From DATFDN01 sp963767645 (GTDB lineage: Bacteria > Pseudomonadota > Alphaproteobacteria > Acetobacterales > Acetobacteraceae): DNA of 64,000 bases. The notes under the pieces were generated by a model. The model saw only the letters and a program-made list of their open reading frames with translations, did no database searches and was not told the DNA's origin. Both the position numbers and the translations under genes were made by a program. Below are positions 41,123 to 49,990 of the stretch, one piece after another. Within the stretch, counting starts at the first letter, position 1. Each line of letters starts with the position of its first letter. The stretch lies in NCBI GenBank assembly GCA_963767645.1, contig CAVYEW010000010.1, positions 558,001 to 622,000 on the forward strand, in the 5' to 3' direction.

Positions 41123-42166
41123 TTGGCCGTCGCCGCCACGCAGGAGAAGGCCAGCGCCTTCCAGGCCGCGCGCGCGGAGGACGCGCTTTCGACGCTGATC
41201 GAGCTGGTCGGCGGCGACATGGAAGCGACCAACCGGCTGATCGTCGACCGGATGCACAGCCCGGTCGCGCTGATCCCGCAGCTCGCCGCCCATATCGTCG
41301 CGGCCGGCGGCAAGCGTCTGCGCCCGCTGCTGACCTTGGCAGCGGCGCGGCTTTGTGGCTATCCCGAGCCGGAGGGCGGTGCGAGGCATGTCGCCCTGGC
41401 TGCCTGCGTGGAGTTCATCCATACCGCCACCCTGCTGCACGACGATGTGGTGGACGAAAGCCAGCTTCGCCGGGGCCTCGCCTCGGCCAACGCGGTGTTC
41501 GGCAATCAGGCATCGGTGCTGGTGGGCGACTTCCTGTTCGCGCGTGCCTTCCAGCTCATGGTGGCGGACGGCTCGCTTCGGGTGCTCGACATACTCTCGC
41601 GTGCGGCGGCCACGATCGCCGAGGGCGAGGTGCTGCAGTTGACGACGCAGAACGATCTCTCGACGTCCGAGGCGCAGTATCTCGAAGTGGTGCGCGGCAA
41701 GACCGCGGCGCTGTTCTCCGCCGCCTGTCAGATCGGCGCCGTGGTCGCGCACCGGCCGGAACGCGAGGAGGCGGCGCTGGCCGAGTACGGCATGAGCCTC
41801 GGCATCGCTTTCCAGCTGGTGGACGACGCGCTCGACTATGCCGCCGATCAGGCCCATCTCGGCAAGACGGTCGGCGACGATTTCCGCGAGGGCAAGATCA
41901 CGCTGCCGGTGCTGGCGGCCCATGCGGCGGGCGACGCCGCCGAGCGCGCCTTCTGGCAGCGCACGATCGGCAGCTGCGAGCAGACCGAGGCGGACCTGCA
42001 CGAGGCGCTGGGTCTGATGGCGCGCCATGGCGCGATCCGGGCGACGCTCGATCGTGCCGACGGGTTCGCCCAGGCCGCCAAGCGCGCGCTGGACGTCTTT
42101 CCCGAAAGCCGGCTGCGCCGCACGCTGCGCGACGTGGCCGATTATACGATCCAGCGGGCAAGGTAG
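41123..42166 (+). CDS. ispB: Polyprenyl diphosphate synthase (ubiquinone side chain)
   Basis: A ~347-residue trans-prenyltransferase. The first aspartate-rich motif is LLHDDVVDES (D107, D108, D111 in this numbering) and the second is LVDDALDYA (D234, D235, D238); GGKRLRPLL is the substrate-binding region. It makes the long isoprenoid tail of ubiquinone. A TTG at 41123 has AGGAG 8 bases upstream and is preferred; an ATG at 41081 adds 14 residues but lacks a ribosome site. The small chain-length gate (around residue 95, ACVEFIHTATLL) is consistent with C40-C50 products. No clear terminator follows before guaA. Confidence 0.9.
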   Translation: MAVAATQEKASAFQAARAEDALSTLIELVGGDMEATNRLIVDRMHSPVALIPQLAAHIVAAGGKRLRPLLTLAAARLCGYPEPEGGARHVALAACVEFIHTATLLHDDVVDESQLRRGLASANAVFGNQASVLVGDFLFARAFQLMVADGSLRVLDILSRAAATIAEGEVLQLTTQNDLSTSEAQYLEVVRGKTAALFSAACQIGAVVAHRPEREEAALAEYGMSLGIAFQLVDDALDYAADQAHLGKTVGDDFREGKITLPVLAAHAAGDAAERAFWQRTIGSCEQTEADLHEALGLMARHGAIRATLDRADGFAQAAKRALDVFPESRLRRTLRDVADYTIQRAR

Positions 42167-42178
42167 TGCCTCGACGTC

Positions 42179-43753
42179 ATGGCTGACGACCCGTTCGCCG
42201 CGCTTGCCGCAGAGCGCGTGCTGATCCTCGACTTCGGCGCCCAGTACACGCAGCTTATTGCCCGCCGCGTCCGCGAATCTGGGGTGTATTGCGAGATCTG
42301 GCCCTGCACCGCCGATCCCGCGCGCATCCGCGCCTGGGCGCCGCGCGCGCTGATCCTGTCCGGCGGCCCGGCCTCGGTGCATGAGGCCGAGGCGCCCCGC
42401 GCACCCGCCGGCATCTTCACGCTGAATGTGCCGGTGCTCGGCATCTGCTACGGCGAGCAACTGATCTGTGCCGAGCTGGGCGGCGAGGTCGCGCCCTCCG
42501 AGCATCGCGAGTTCGGTCGCGCCTTCGTCGAGGTGCAGGCGCCCTGCACGCTGTTCGATGGCGTGTGGCAGACCGGCGCGCGCGAACTTGTGTGGATGAG
42601 CCACGGCGACCGGGTGACGCGCCTGCCGCCAGGGTTCCGCCCCGTCGCCACCTCCGAAGGCGCCCCGTTCGCCGCCATTGCCGACGATGAGCGTCGCATC
42701 TACGGCGTGCAGTTCCATCCCGAGGTGGTTCACACCCCGCACGGCGCGGCGTTGCTGCGCAACTTCACGCACGCGGTTGCCGGCTTATCCGGCTCCTGGA
42801 CCATGCAGGGCTTCCGCGACGCGGAGATCGCAAGGCTGCGCGCGCAGATCGGCGCCGGGCGGGTGATCTGCGGCCTATCGGGAGGCGTCGATTCATCGGT
42901 CGCGGCCGTGCTGATCCATGAGGCGATCGGCGACCAGCTCACCTGCATCTTCGTCGATCACGGGCTGCTGCGCGCCGGCGAGGCCGAAGAGGTGGTCGCC
43001 ACCTTCCGCGACCGGTTCAACATCCGCCTGGTGCATCGCGACGCCTCCGACCTGTTCCTGGCGGCGCTGGAGGGCGTGACGGACCCCGAGACCAAGCGCA
43101 AGACGATCGGACGTCTGTTCGTCCAGGTGTTCGAGGAGGAAGCGGCCAAGCTCGGCGGTGCCGACTTCCTGGCCCAAGGCACGCTGTATCCGGACGTGAT
43201 CGAATCAGTCAGTGTTGCCGGCGGGTCGTCCGCCACCATCAAGTCGCATCACAATGTGGGCGGGCTGCCCGAGCGGATGCGCCTGAAACTGGTCGAGCCG
43301 CTGCGCGAATTGTTCAAGGACGAGGTACGCGCCCTCGGCCGCGCGTTGGGCATCCCGGAAGCGATCGTCGGCCGGCATCCATTCCCCGGCCCTGGGCTCG
43401 CCATCCGCATTCCCGGCGCGATCAGCCGCGACAAGCTTGATCTGCTGCGCCGCGCCGATGCGATCTTCCTGGAGGAGATCCGCGCGGCCGGGCTGTACGA
43501 CGCGATCTGGCAGGCCTTTGCGGTGCTGCTGCCGGTACGGACCGTCGGCGTGATGGGCGACCTGCGCACCTACGATCACGCCTGCGCGCTGCGCGCCGTT
43601 ACCAGCACCGACGGCATGACCGCCGACGTCTATCCGTTCGACGCCGGCTTCCTCGCCCGCGTCGCCAACCGCATTGTCAACGAGGTGCGCGGCATCAACC
43701 GGGTGACGTACGATATTACCAGCAAGCCGCCGGGGACGATCGAGTGGGAGTGA
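42179..43753 (+). CDS. guaA: GMP synthase (glutamine-hydrolysing) GuaA
   Basis: A 524-residue protein. The glutamine amidotransferase domain (residues ~12-205) has LILSGGPASV, VLGICYGEQ with nucleophile Cys90 and a later His/Glu pair in VQFHPEV. The ATP-PPase domain has LSGGVDSSVAAVL, and the C-terminal dimer domain ends NRVTYDITSKPPGTIEWE. It converts XMP to GMP. It starts 12 bp after the prenyl synthase stop. The next gene on this strand is unrelated. Confidence 0.97.
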   Translation: MADDPFAALAAERVLILDFGAQYTQLIARRVRESGVYCEIWPCTADPARIRAWAPRALILSGGPASVHEAEAPRAPAGIFTLNVPVLGICYGEQLICAELGGEVAPSEHREFGRAFVEVQAPCTLFDGVWQTGARELVWMSHGDRVTRLPPGFRPVATSEGAPFAAIADDERRIYGVQFHPEVVHTPHGAALLRNFTHAVAGLSGSWTMQGFRDAEIARLRAQIGAGRVICGLSGGVDSSVAAVLIHEAIGDQLTCIFVDHGLLRAGEAEEVVATFRDRFNIRLVHRDASDLFLAALEGVTDPETKRKTIGRLFVQVFEEEAAKLGGADFLAQGTLYPDVIESVSVAGGSSATIKSHHNVGGLPERMRLKLVEPLRELFKDEVRALGRALGIPEAIVGRHPFPGPGLAIRIPGAISRDKLDLLRRADAIFLEEIRAAGLYDAIWQAFAVLLPVRTVGVMGDLRTYDHACALRAVTSTDGMTADVYPFDAGFLARVANRIVNEVRGINRVTYDITSKPPGTIEWE

Positions 43754-43788
43754 GGAGCGCTTGGCTGACCTTGCTTTCTGCTCCACGC

Positions 43789-44194
43789 TCAGCCTGCTAC
43801 GAGAAATGGATTGGCGATGCGCAGCCTGTCGTCGAGCACCATCCCGTGCTGCATGTCCTCAGACCACAGCGTGTCGCAGTCGGCGTGAAACGCCGAGGCG
43901 GCGATCATGGCGTCGTAAATGGAAAGACTGTAGCGCTCGGCGAGCGCCAGCCCTGTCTCGTGCGTCTCAAGTGTCACCGGATGCACGGTCAATAGGCCGC
44001 GCAGCATGGAGAGGAACGCATTTGTCTGTCCACGACAGTCGCATTTTGCGGCGAGCGACATTGGCGAGTTCGTTGAGAACCTGCACGCTAATCGCGCCGC
44101 CGCCGGCGATGATCGTCTCCGCTCGGTCGGCCTTCACGGCATCACCCGACGCGATGTAGACGAGGACATTGGTGTCGAAGAAGCTAGCGGGCAT
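43789..44194 (-). pseudogene. PIN-domain toxin (VapC-like), split by a +1 frameshift
   Basis: Frame one from ATG 44194 reads SFFDTNVLVYIASGDAVKAD with the first PIN acidic residue, then AISVQVLNELANVARRKMRL. Frame two, from about 44022, reads MLRGLLTVHPVTLETHETGL, YSLSIYDAMIAASAFHADCDTLWSEDMQHG and ends at 43789. Joined, they form a ~134-residue PIN nuclease with all its acidic residues. An extra A in the AAA at 44023-44021 explains the shift. Toxin gene loss with a kept antitoxin is common in TA decay, though an error is possible. It overlaps the antitoxin end by 11 bp. Confidence 0.8.
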
Positions 44195-44414
44195 TCGCCT
44201 CGTCGCGGTCGAACTTGAAGTCCGGAGGAAGGCGACCGCGGAAGGCGCGAAGCCGTTTCAGCAATTCGTCGCGCCCGGGTTTGCGCGCGACACCCAGTTG
44301 CCGGGCATCGGCGACATGGATTTCGATCTCGTCGCCTGCCTTAAGCCCGAGCGCCTCGACCACGACGGCTGGGAGGCGGACGGCTAGGCTGTTGCCCCAT
44401 TTGGCGACTTGCAT
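44184..44414 (-). CDS. AbrB/MazE-type antitoxin
   Basis: A 76-residue protein with an N-terminal swapped-hairpin DNA-binding fold: MQVAKWGNSLAVRLPAVVVE and ALGLKAGDEIEIHV are standard for MazE/VapB-AbrB antitoxins. The C-terminal half (RAFRGRLPPDFKFDRDEAN) would wrap the toxin. GGAAGG lies 5-6 bases before ATG 44414. A perfect inverted repeat lies 15 bp further upstream (44429-44454), its likely own operator. The partner PIN toxin is frameshifted. Confidence 0.88.
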   Translation of the reverse strand: MQVAKWGNSLAVRLPAVVVEALGLKAGDEIEIHVADARQLGVARKPGRDELLKRLRAFRGRLPPDFKFDRDEANAR

Positions 44415-44428
44415 CGCGGCCTTCCATA

Positions 44429-44454
44429 GATATACACTTGGAAGAATGTATATC
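44429..44454. promoter_or_regulatory. Inverted-repeat operator of the toxin-antitoxin genes
   Basis: GATATACA (44429-44436) and TGTATATC (44447-44454) are perfect 8-bp arms around a 10-bp centre in an AT-rich spot within GC-rich DNA. It overlaps the likely promoter upstream of the antitoxin and fits autoregulation by AbrB-type antitoxins. Confidence 0.68.
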
Positions 44455-44592
44455 CAAAATTGGCCGGTGTCAAGTAGGAACCGCCCGATGCGCAGCCCGA
44501 CCCACAGGCGACACGCCCGATGAAGTCGCAGATATGGACGGAAAGACGCTATTGAGGCCAGATACTTGTATTGCTGATTGAAGGGATCACCG

Positions 44593-45789
44593 GTGAGCGC
44601 CATCACCCCCCGAGTCCTGCGCGGCCGCCAGTTCTTCGCCAATCCCGGTCCGACCAACATCCCGGATTCGGTGCTGCGCGCCATCGATCGGCCGACGATC
44701 GACTTTCACGATCCCGATTTCGTCGCGATCTACGAGCAGGCCGTGGCCGGTCTCAGGCGCGTGCTCGGCACCAGCCAGCACCTGTTCCTCTACGCCGGGT
44801 CCGGTCATGCGGCCTGGGAGGCGACGCTGACCAACCTGCTGTCGCCGGGCGATACGATCCTGGTTCTGGAATCCGGGTACTTCTCGGAGGAATGGGCGAA
44901 GATGGCTGCCGCGCACGCGGTGGAGGTACGCACCGTCGCCGCTGACTGGCGACGCGGGGTGGAGATCGCGCAGGTCAAGGCGGCGCTGGAGGAGGACCGA
45001 GCACACACCATCCGCGCCGTCTGCGTGGTCCACAACGAGACCGCGACCGGCCTGTTCACGCCCGTGCCGGAGGTGCGCCGGGCGATGGACGAGACGGGGC
45101 ATCCGGCGCTGCTTCTGGTCGACACGATCTCCTCGCTCGCCAGCCTTGAGTTCCGCATGGACGATTGGGGCATCGATGGCGTGGTGGGCGGCAGCCAGAA
45201 GGGGCTGATGTGCCCCACGGGCATGAGCTTCACCGCCGCCTCCGAAAAGGCGATGGCGGCGCATCGGCAGGCCAGGCTGGCGCGCTTCTACTTCGACTGG
45301 ACGATCATGCTCGCCCGCAAGCCGCATATGAGCTTCGTCGGCACCGTGCCGGTGAACGCCTTCTACGGCCTGCACGAGGCGCTGCGGCTGATCGAGGAGG
45401 AGGGGCTGGACCATCTTGTTGCCCGCCACGCCTATCTGGCGGAGGGCGTGCGCCGCGCCGTGCAGGTCTGGGCGGGCAATGACGGCCCGCAACTCTTTTG
45501 CACCAACCCGGCGCGCTATTCGGATTCCGTGACCGCGATCTGGATGCCGGACGGCCACGACGCCGAGGCGGTGCGGCGGACCGCGCGGCACCGCTACAAT
45601 GTCTCGCTCGGCGGGGGTCTCGGCAAACTGGGGGGTCGGGTGTTCCGGATCGGCCACATGGGCGATCTGAACGAGCCGATGATCCTGGGCGCGCTGACCG
45701 CGGTGGAGATGAGCCTGCGCCTTGCCGGCGTCCCGCATGGACGCGGCGGGGTGGAGGCGGCGATGGAATGGTTCTCGGCCGCGGCTTAA
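44593..45789 (+). CDS. Class V aminotransferase, serine-glyoxylate/alanine-glyoxylate type
   Basis: A 398-residue PLP enzyme. The N-terminus FFANPGPTNIPDSVLRAI, FLYAGSGHAAWEATLTNLLS, LLLVDTISSLASLEFRMDDW and the PLP Lys in GVVGGSQKGLMCPTG match alanine- or serine-glyoxylate aminotransferases. The C-terminal FRIGHMGDLNEPMILGAL is also typical. It may serve glyoxylate or serine-cycle metabolism. The start is the GTG at 44593 with AAGGG about 8 bases upstream; a TTG at 44578 is open too. It diverges from the toxin-antitoxin pair. Confidence 0.87.
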   Translation: MSAITPRVLRGRQFFANPGPTNIPDSVLRAIDRPTIDFHDPDFVAIYEQAVAGLRRVLGTSQHLFLYAGSGHAAWEATLTNLLSPGDTILVLESGYFSEEWAKMAAAHAVEVRTVAADWRRGVEIAQVKAALEEDRAHTIRAVCVVHNETATGLFTPVPEVRRAMDETGHPALLLVDTISSLASLEFRMDDWGIDGVVGGSQKGLMCPTGMSFTAASEKAMAAHRQARLARFYFDWTIMLARKPHMSFVGTVPVNAFYGLHEALRLIEEEGLDHLVARHAYLAEGVRRAVQVWAGNDGPQLFCTNPARYSDSVTAIWMPDGHDAEAVRRTARHRYNVSLGGGLGKLGGRVFRIGHMGDLNEPMILGALTAVEMSLRLAGVPHGRGGVEAAMEWFSAAA

Positions 45790-45824
45790 CCGCGTCCTAA
45801 CCTCGGGACGGCAGGTTTGGGCCG

Positions 45825-47450
45825 GTGTACGCCCCGCCCGCATCACGGCCGCCCCTCTGGGCCTTGGGGCTGTTCGCCGCGCTGTTCTGCGCCCTGTCGG
45901 TCCGGTTCGGGGCGGACGCGAGCTGGGATCTGCGCAACTACCATCTCTACGATCCCTATGCGCTGCTGAGCGGGACGCTGTGGCGCGACATCGCGCCAGC
46001 GCAGTTGCAGAGCTTCTACGCGCCGACCTTGGACGTGGCTCAGTTTGCGCTGCGACGAGCGTTGAACGCGCATCCCTCCGTGCTCGCGATCGTGCTGGCG
46101 CTGCCGCATGCCCTGGCGGCGTGGCTCGCGCTCGGGATCGCGCTTCGCGTCGGGTTGCCGCTTGGGGTTGCCGTGGTCGCGATCCTGCTCGGGGCAACCG
46201 GAACGGCGGGACTGCCCACGCTGGGAACGGCGATGAGCGAGGCGGTCCCGGCGTGTCTGGTGCTGGCGGCTTTGGGGCGGGTCGGGGATCGGCCCTTCGG
46301 AGCGGGCCTCTTCGCGGGTGTTGCGATCGGCCTGAAACTGACATTCGCCGTCTTTGCGCCAGGCCTCGCGGCGGCATTGCTGGCAATCGGGCGCTGGCGG
46401 TCCCTGCCGGTGCTGCTGGCCGGCTTTGCGGCGGGCGCTCTCGCCGTTGCGGGGCCTTGGTGCTGGGAACTCTGGCAACATACCGGCAATCCGCTGTTTC
46501 CTTACTTCAACAACGTCTTCCGCTCGGCATGGGCGCCGGCCGAAGCGATGACCGACACCCGGTTCCTGCCTAGGGATGCGCTGCACGCGCTGATGTTTCC
46601 GCTGTACTGGACAGTCCGTCCAAGCCAGCTTGTCTCCGAGCTTCCGGTGCGTGACCCGCGCCTCGCGCTGGCCTGGGTTGGATGGCTCGTCGTGCTTGCC
46701 CGCGCGGCATGGCGGCGCGAAGCCCCGGCAAGTCCGGTGCGCGCATTGCTGGCGTTCTGGGTCGCTGCCTTCGCCGCCTGGGAGGCGCGCTTCTCCATCC
46801 TGCGTTACGCCGCCACGCTGGAGGTTCTCGCGGGGATTCCGATGGCGCTGGCGCTGATGCCTTCGCCTCGTGCTCGACTTCTCCCGCATCGGGAGGAGGC
46901 TCTCAGCCGGTTGATCCTTCTCGCCGGCCTCGTCGCTTGGGTCACGATCTACCCCGATTGGGGCCGGACCAAGCCGGGGCCGCTCGCCGCCGAAGTCCGT
47001 CCGCCGGCCTTCCCCGAGGGTAGCCTGGTCCTGCTGCTCGATCCGGCGCCGATGGCCTATGTCGCGGTCTTTTCGCCCCCTGGGGTTCGGTTTGCCGATG
47101 TGAACTCCAACCTGCTGCGGCCGGGCGGCACCACGGTAATAGGCCGCGCCGCGACTGCAGCCATTGACGGCCATGACGGCCCACTCTGGGGCCTGGAGTC
47201 GCCGGAGGATCAGCCAGGGCAGGCCGATCTTGCCCTGGCCGCTTACGGTCTTGCGCGCGGAAACTGCGCGCGCGTGCAGTCCAACCTGGATGCCGACGCG
47301 ATCCGTGCCTGCGTGCTGATCCGCGTTCAGCGCCCGCCGCCGGCGCGCATCACCAGCCGCTCCAGCACGCCGAGCCCGACATTGATAGCGATGCCGGCCA
47401 GCGCGAGCAGCACCAGTGCTGCGAACATGCGCGGAATCTCCAGCCGATAG
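45825..47450 (+). CDS. Polytopic membrane protein, GT-C glycosyltransferase-like (unknown family)
   Basis: A 541-residue frame with a GTG start and about ten hydrophobic segments. Loop 1 has ADASWDLRNYHLYDPYALLSG, an acidic and aromatic stretch like the first loop of GT-C enzymes; ARFSILRYAATLEVLAGIPMALAL is a later one. A C-terminal soluble part (residues ~400-490) follows. It may transfer a sugar or lipid; the substrate is unknown. Its last 41 codons run antisense over the 3' end of the ABC permease gene (47327-47450), so the natural stop may have been lost or placed further upstream. Confidence 0.62.
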   Translation: MYAPPASRPPLWALGLFAALFCALSVRFGADASWDLRNYHLYDPYALLSGTLWRDIAPAQLQSFYAPTLDVAQFALRRALNAHPSVLAIVLALPHALAAWLALGIALRVGLPLGVAVVAILLGATGTAGLPTLGTAMSEAVPACLVLAALGRVGDRPFGAGLFAGVAIGLKLTFAVFAPGLAAALLAIGRWRSLPVLLAGFAAGALAVAGPWCWELWQHTGNPLFPYFNNVFRSAWAPAEAMTDTRFLPRDALHALMFPLYWTVRPSQLVSELPVRDPRLALAWVGWLVVLARAAWRREAPASPVRALLAFWVAAFAAWEARFSILRYAATLEVLAGIPMALALMPSPRARLLPHREEALSRLILLAGLVAWVTIYPDWGRTKPGPLAAEVRPPAFPEGSLVLLLDPAPMAYVAVFSPPGVRFADVNSNLLRPGGTTVIGRAATAAIDGHDGPLWGLESPEDQPGQADLALAAYGLARGNCARVQSNLDADAIRACVLIRVQRPPPARITSRSSTPSPTLIAMPASASSTSAANMRGISSR

Positions 47451-48091
47451 CCGGCCTCCAGGATGCGATAGGCAAGGCCCGAGGCAAAACCGCCCGAGCC
47501 CGCAACGAACTCCGCCACGACGGCGCCGACCAACGCCAGTCCGCCGGAAATGCGCAGACCCGACAGGAAGTAGGGCACTGCCGCCGGAAGCTGAAGGAGC
47601 CGCAGCCTCTGCCAGCGCCCCGCGCCATATAGGCGGAACAGGTCGCGCAGCTCCGGCGGCGCGGAGGCGAGCCCGGCGGCGGTGTTGGCGAAGACGGGGA
47701 AGAACGCGACGATGGTGGCGCATACGACCAGCGAGGCGAAGGGATCGCCCACCAGCACGATGATCAGCGGCGCGATCGCCACGATCGGCGTGACCTGCAG
47801 CACCACCGCCCAGGGCTGGATCACCGCGCGGGCCAATGCGCTGAACTCGATGGCCAACGCCATCGCCAATCCCAGACTCGATGCCACCGCCAGCGCCACG
47901 AACGTCACCGCCAAGGTGGACAGCAGTGATCCGAGCAGCCCGGCCGGGTCGGCGGCGAAGGCGCCGACGATCGCGGCCGGTCCAGGAAACAGGTAAGGCG
48001 GCACATGGAACGCGCGGACCGCCGCCTCCCAGATCACCAGCGCGAGCACGCCGAACAGGACCGGGGCAGCGCGGAGCAGCCTGCCTCTCAT
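47327..48091 (-). CDS. ABC transporter permease (nitrate/sulfonate/thiamine-precursor type)
   Basis: A 254-residue permease with about six helices. ATG 48091 gives MRGRLLRAAPVLFGVLALVI at the start; upstream codons overlap the ATPase gene. The cytoplasmic coupling loop is ELRDLFRLYGAGRWQRLRLLQLPAAVPYFLSG, the EAA loop of this family (taken in parts). It overlaps the ATPase gene by four bases (ATGA at 48088). With the ATPase and binding protein it makes a complete importer of the TauABC/SsuABC/ThiXYZ class. Confidence 0.87.
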   Translation of the reverse strand: MRGRLLRAAPVLFGVLALVIWEAAVRAFHVPPYLFPGPAAIVGAFAADPAGLLGSLLSTLAVTFVALAVASSLGLAMALAIEFSALARAVIQPWAVVLQVTPIVAIAPLIIVLVGDPFASLVVCATIVAFFPVFANTAAGLASAPPELRDLFRLYGAGRWQRLRLLQLPAAVPYFLSGLRISGGLALVGAVVAEFVAGSGGFASGLAYRILEAGYRLEIPRMFAALVLLALAGIAINVGLGVLERLVMRAGGGR

Positions 48092-48828
48092 GCGGCGAGC
48101 GCCGCTTGCATGCCGCGCCCCACCTCGGCGACCAGCGCCGCATAAGCCGGGTCGAGCCGGGTTTCGGGCGCTGGCGTCAGCGCGGATGCGATCTCGCGCG
48201 CTACGCGGCCCGGCCGGGGGGACATCAGCACGATGCGCCGGGCGAGGAAGGCCGCCTCGTAGATCGAGTGGGTGACGAAGAGGACGGTGCAGCCCAGCTC
48301 CCGCCATAACGCCAGCAGGTCGGCTTGCAGGCGATGACGGGTGAACTCGTCGAGGGCGGCGAAGGGCTCGTCCATCAGCAACAGGCGAGGACGGGTCACC
48401 AGCGCCCGGGCGATGGCGACTCGCATCCGCATCCCGCCAGAAAGCTGGCGCGGGCGGGCGTGCTCGAACCCGGCCAGCCCGACATGGGCCAGCACGGCCC
48501 GCACGTCCTCCCTGGCTCGCGCCTGCCCGAAACCGCGCAGCCGGAGCGGCAGGAACACGTTGTCCTCCGCACTCGCCCAGGGCAGCAAAGTGGCGTCCTG
48601 GAAGACCATGCCGATCCCGCCGGGCTCGGGCGGGCGGCCTTCCTCCCATTCGAGCCGTCCCTCATCCGGCCGGTCGAGGCCGGCGATCAGGCGCAGCAAG
48701 GTCGATTTGCCGCAGCCGGAGGGTCCAAGCAGCGCCACGAAGTCGCCGCCACGGATATCGAGCGTGACGTCGCGCAATGCCTCCGTGCCGCCCGGAAAGC
48801 GTCGGCCGACGCCGAGGAGGCGCAGCAC
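48088..48828 (-). CDS. ABC transporter ATP-binding protein
   Basis: A 246-residue ATPase: Walker A GPSGCGKSTLLRLIAGL, Q-loop GMVFQDATLLPWAS, signature LSGGMRMRVAIARAL and Walker B LLLMDEPFAALDEFTR with the switch FVTHSIYEAAFL. This set fits the nitrate/sulfonate/taurine subfamily. It is 7 bp from the binding protein gene and overlaps the permease. Together they import a small organic molecule into the cell. Confidence 0.92.
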   Translation of the reverse strand: MLRLLGVGRRFPGGTEALRDVTLDIRGGDFVALLGPSGCGKSTLLRLIAGLDRPDEGRLEWEEGRPPEPGGIGMVFQDATLLPWASAEDNVFLPLRLRGFGQARAREDVRAVLAHVGLAGFEHARPRQLSGGMRMRVAIARALVTRPRLLLMDEPFAALDEFTRHRLQADLLALWRELGCTVLFVTHSIYEAAFLARRIVLMSPRPGRVAREIASALTPAPETRLDPAYAALVAEVGRGMQAALAA

Positions 48829-48835
48829 GCGGCTG

Positions 48836-49834
48836 CTATCGCCTCATGTCCATACCAACGCGCTTGTCCACGAATTGCAGCGTGTACGCCTTCCGGTAGT
48901 CCATGCCCTTCGGATAGAGCCCGATCGCGGCCATGGCGTCGTAAAATGCCTTCCATCGCGCGTCGGTCATCGCGCCGATGCCGTCCTTGAGCGCGTCGCC
49001 GGAATCGAGCACGCCGTGCTCTTTCATCGTCGCCCGCCCGTACGCGATCAGCGCATCCGTCATCTCCGGATTGGCCGCCTTGATCGCCGCGTTGGCGGGC
49101 GAGGGATCGCCGTAGAGGTAGGAGTACCAGCCCTCGATCGAGGCGTCGACGAAGCGCTGCACCAGATCGGGCTTCTCGGCGATCAGCTTGTCCGACGTGC
49201 CGATCAGGCTGGCATAGCCGTTGTAGCCCGCGTCGGCGACCAGCAGGACCACCGGCTTCTCTCCGCTCGCTTGCTGGATCGAGAACGGCTCGGACCCGAG
49301 GAATCCCTCCTGGATCGCGCTCTTGCTTGCCATGAAGGGCAGCAGGTTGAAGGTGTATGGCCGGATCTGCGCGTCGGTGTAGCCGAAGCGCGCCTTCAGA
49401 AAGTTCCACCATCCCGCGCGCGTGTCCGCGCCGATCATGATGGGCTTGCCCTTGAACGCGGCGAAGCTGTCATTGCCCTGGCCCGCATGCGCGATCAGCA
49501 CCGAGGGATCCTTCTGGAACATCGCCGCGACCGCGCGGAACGGCACGTTCTGCTTGGCGAGATTGAGTGCCAGCAGCGAGTTCGAGATGATGTTGAAGTC
49601 GAGCCGGCCGGCGAGGAGCAGTTGCGTGTGGTTCACCTGCGGCCCGCCTTGCTCGATCGTCACGTCGAGCCCATGGCGCGCATAAATGCCGGTCGCCTGC
49701 GCCTGATAGTAGCCGCCGTACTCCGCCTCCGCCTTCCAATCCAGGCCGAACGTGACATGGTCGGCCGCGGTGGCGGGGAATGCCGCGGCCAGAAGCGTGG
49801 CAAGCAGCATGAGGCGGGCGGCGGAGCGGCGCAT
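48836..49834 (-). CDS. ABC transporter substrate-binding protein (NMT1/ThiY-like)
   Basis: A 332-residue secreted protein. The signal peptide spans residues ~1-24 (LMLLATLLAAAFPATAAD). The mature start VTFGLDWKAEAEYGGYYQAQ and QATGIYARHGLDVTIEQGGP match ThiY/RibY and NMT1/THI5-like proteins that bind pyrimidine or flavin precursors. GLDWKAEAEY aligns with the aromatic base-binding region of ThiY. The start at 49834 is preferred since AGAGG then lies 9 bases away; ATG 49843 is too close to it. No TPP or FMN riboswitch motif was seen upstream, so the ligand remains open. Confidence 0.82.
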   Translation of the reverse strand: MRRSAARLMLLATLLAAAFPATAADHVTFGLDWKAEAEYGGYYQAQATGIYARHGLDVTIEQGGPQVNHTQLLLAGRLDFNIISNSLLALNLAKQNVPFRAVAAMFQKDPSVLIAHAGQGNDSFAAFKGKPIMIGADTRAGWWNFLKARFGYTDAQIRPYTFNLLPFMASKSAIQEGFLGSEPFSIQQASGEKPVVLLVADAGYNGYASLIGTSDKLIAEKPDLVQRFVDASIEGWYSYLYGDPSPANAAIKAANPEMTDALIAYGRATMKEHGVLDSGDALKDGIGAMTDARWKAFYDAMAAIGLYPKGMDYRKAYTLQFVDKRVGMDMRR

Positions 49835-49990
49835 TCCGGGCATCCTCTGGGTTGGCTCACACAATCCTGCATCAACCCCGATTCTGGAGATAGGTGATCG
49901 GCTTGCTGCCTGAGAAGCTCGGAATTAGGCTAGCTGGTCTGACACCTCGGACAAGCGCTTGGATTGGCCCTGCTTGGCGCCTGAGAGGCG

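Noticed and set aside
44587..46386. A 599-codon frame antisense to the aminotransferase
   Set aside because: It is a shadow of the class V aminotransferase, which has the PLP lysine motif.
45843..48143. A 766-codon minus-strand frame over the membrane protein and permease
   Set aside because: Low-complexity Arg/Gln/Pro composition; the permease on the same strand uses another frame with clear EAA-loop motifs.
49835..49990. TPP riboswitch upstream of the ThiY-like gene
   Set aside because: CTGAGA occurs on the plus strand only; the minus strand lacks the paired conserved cores.
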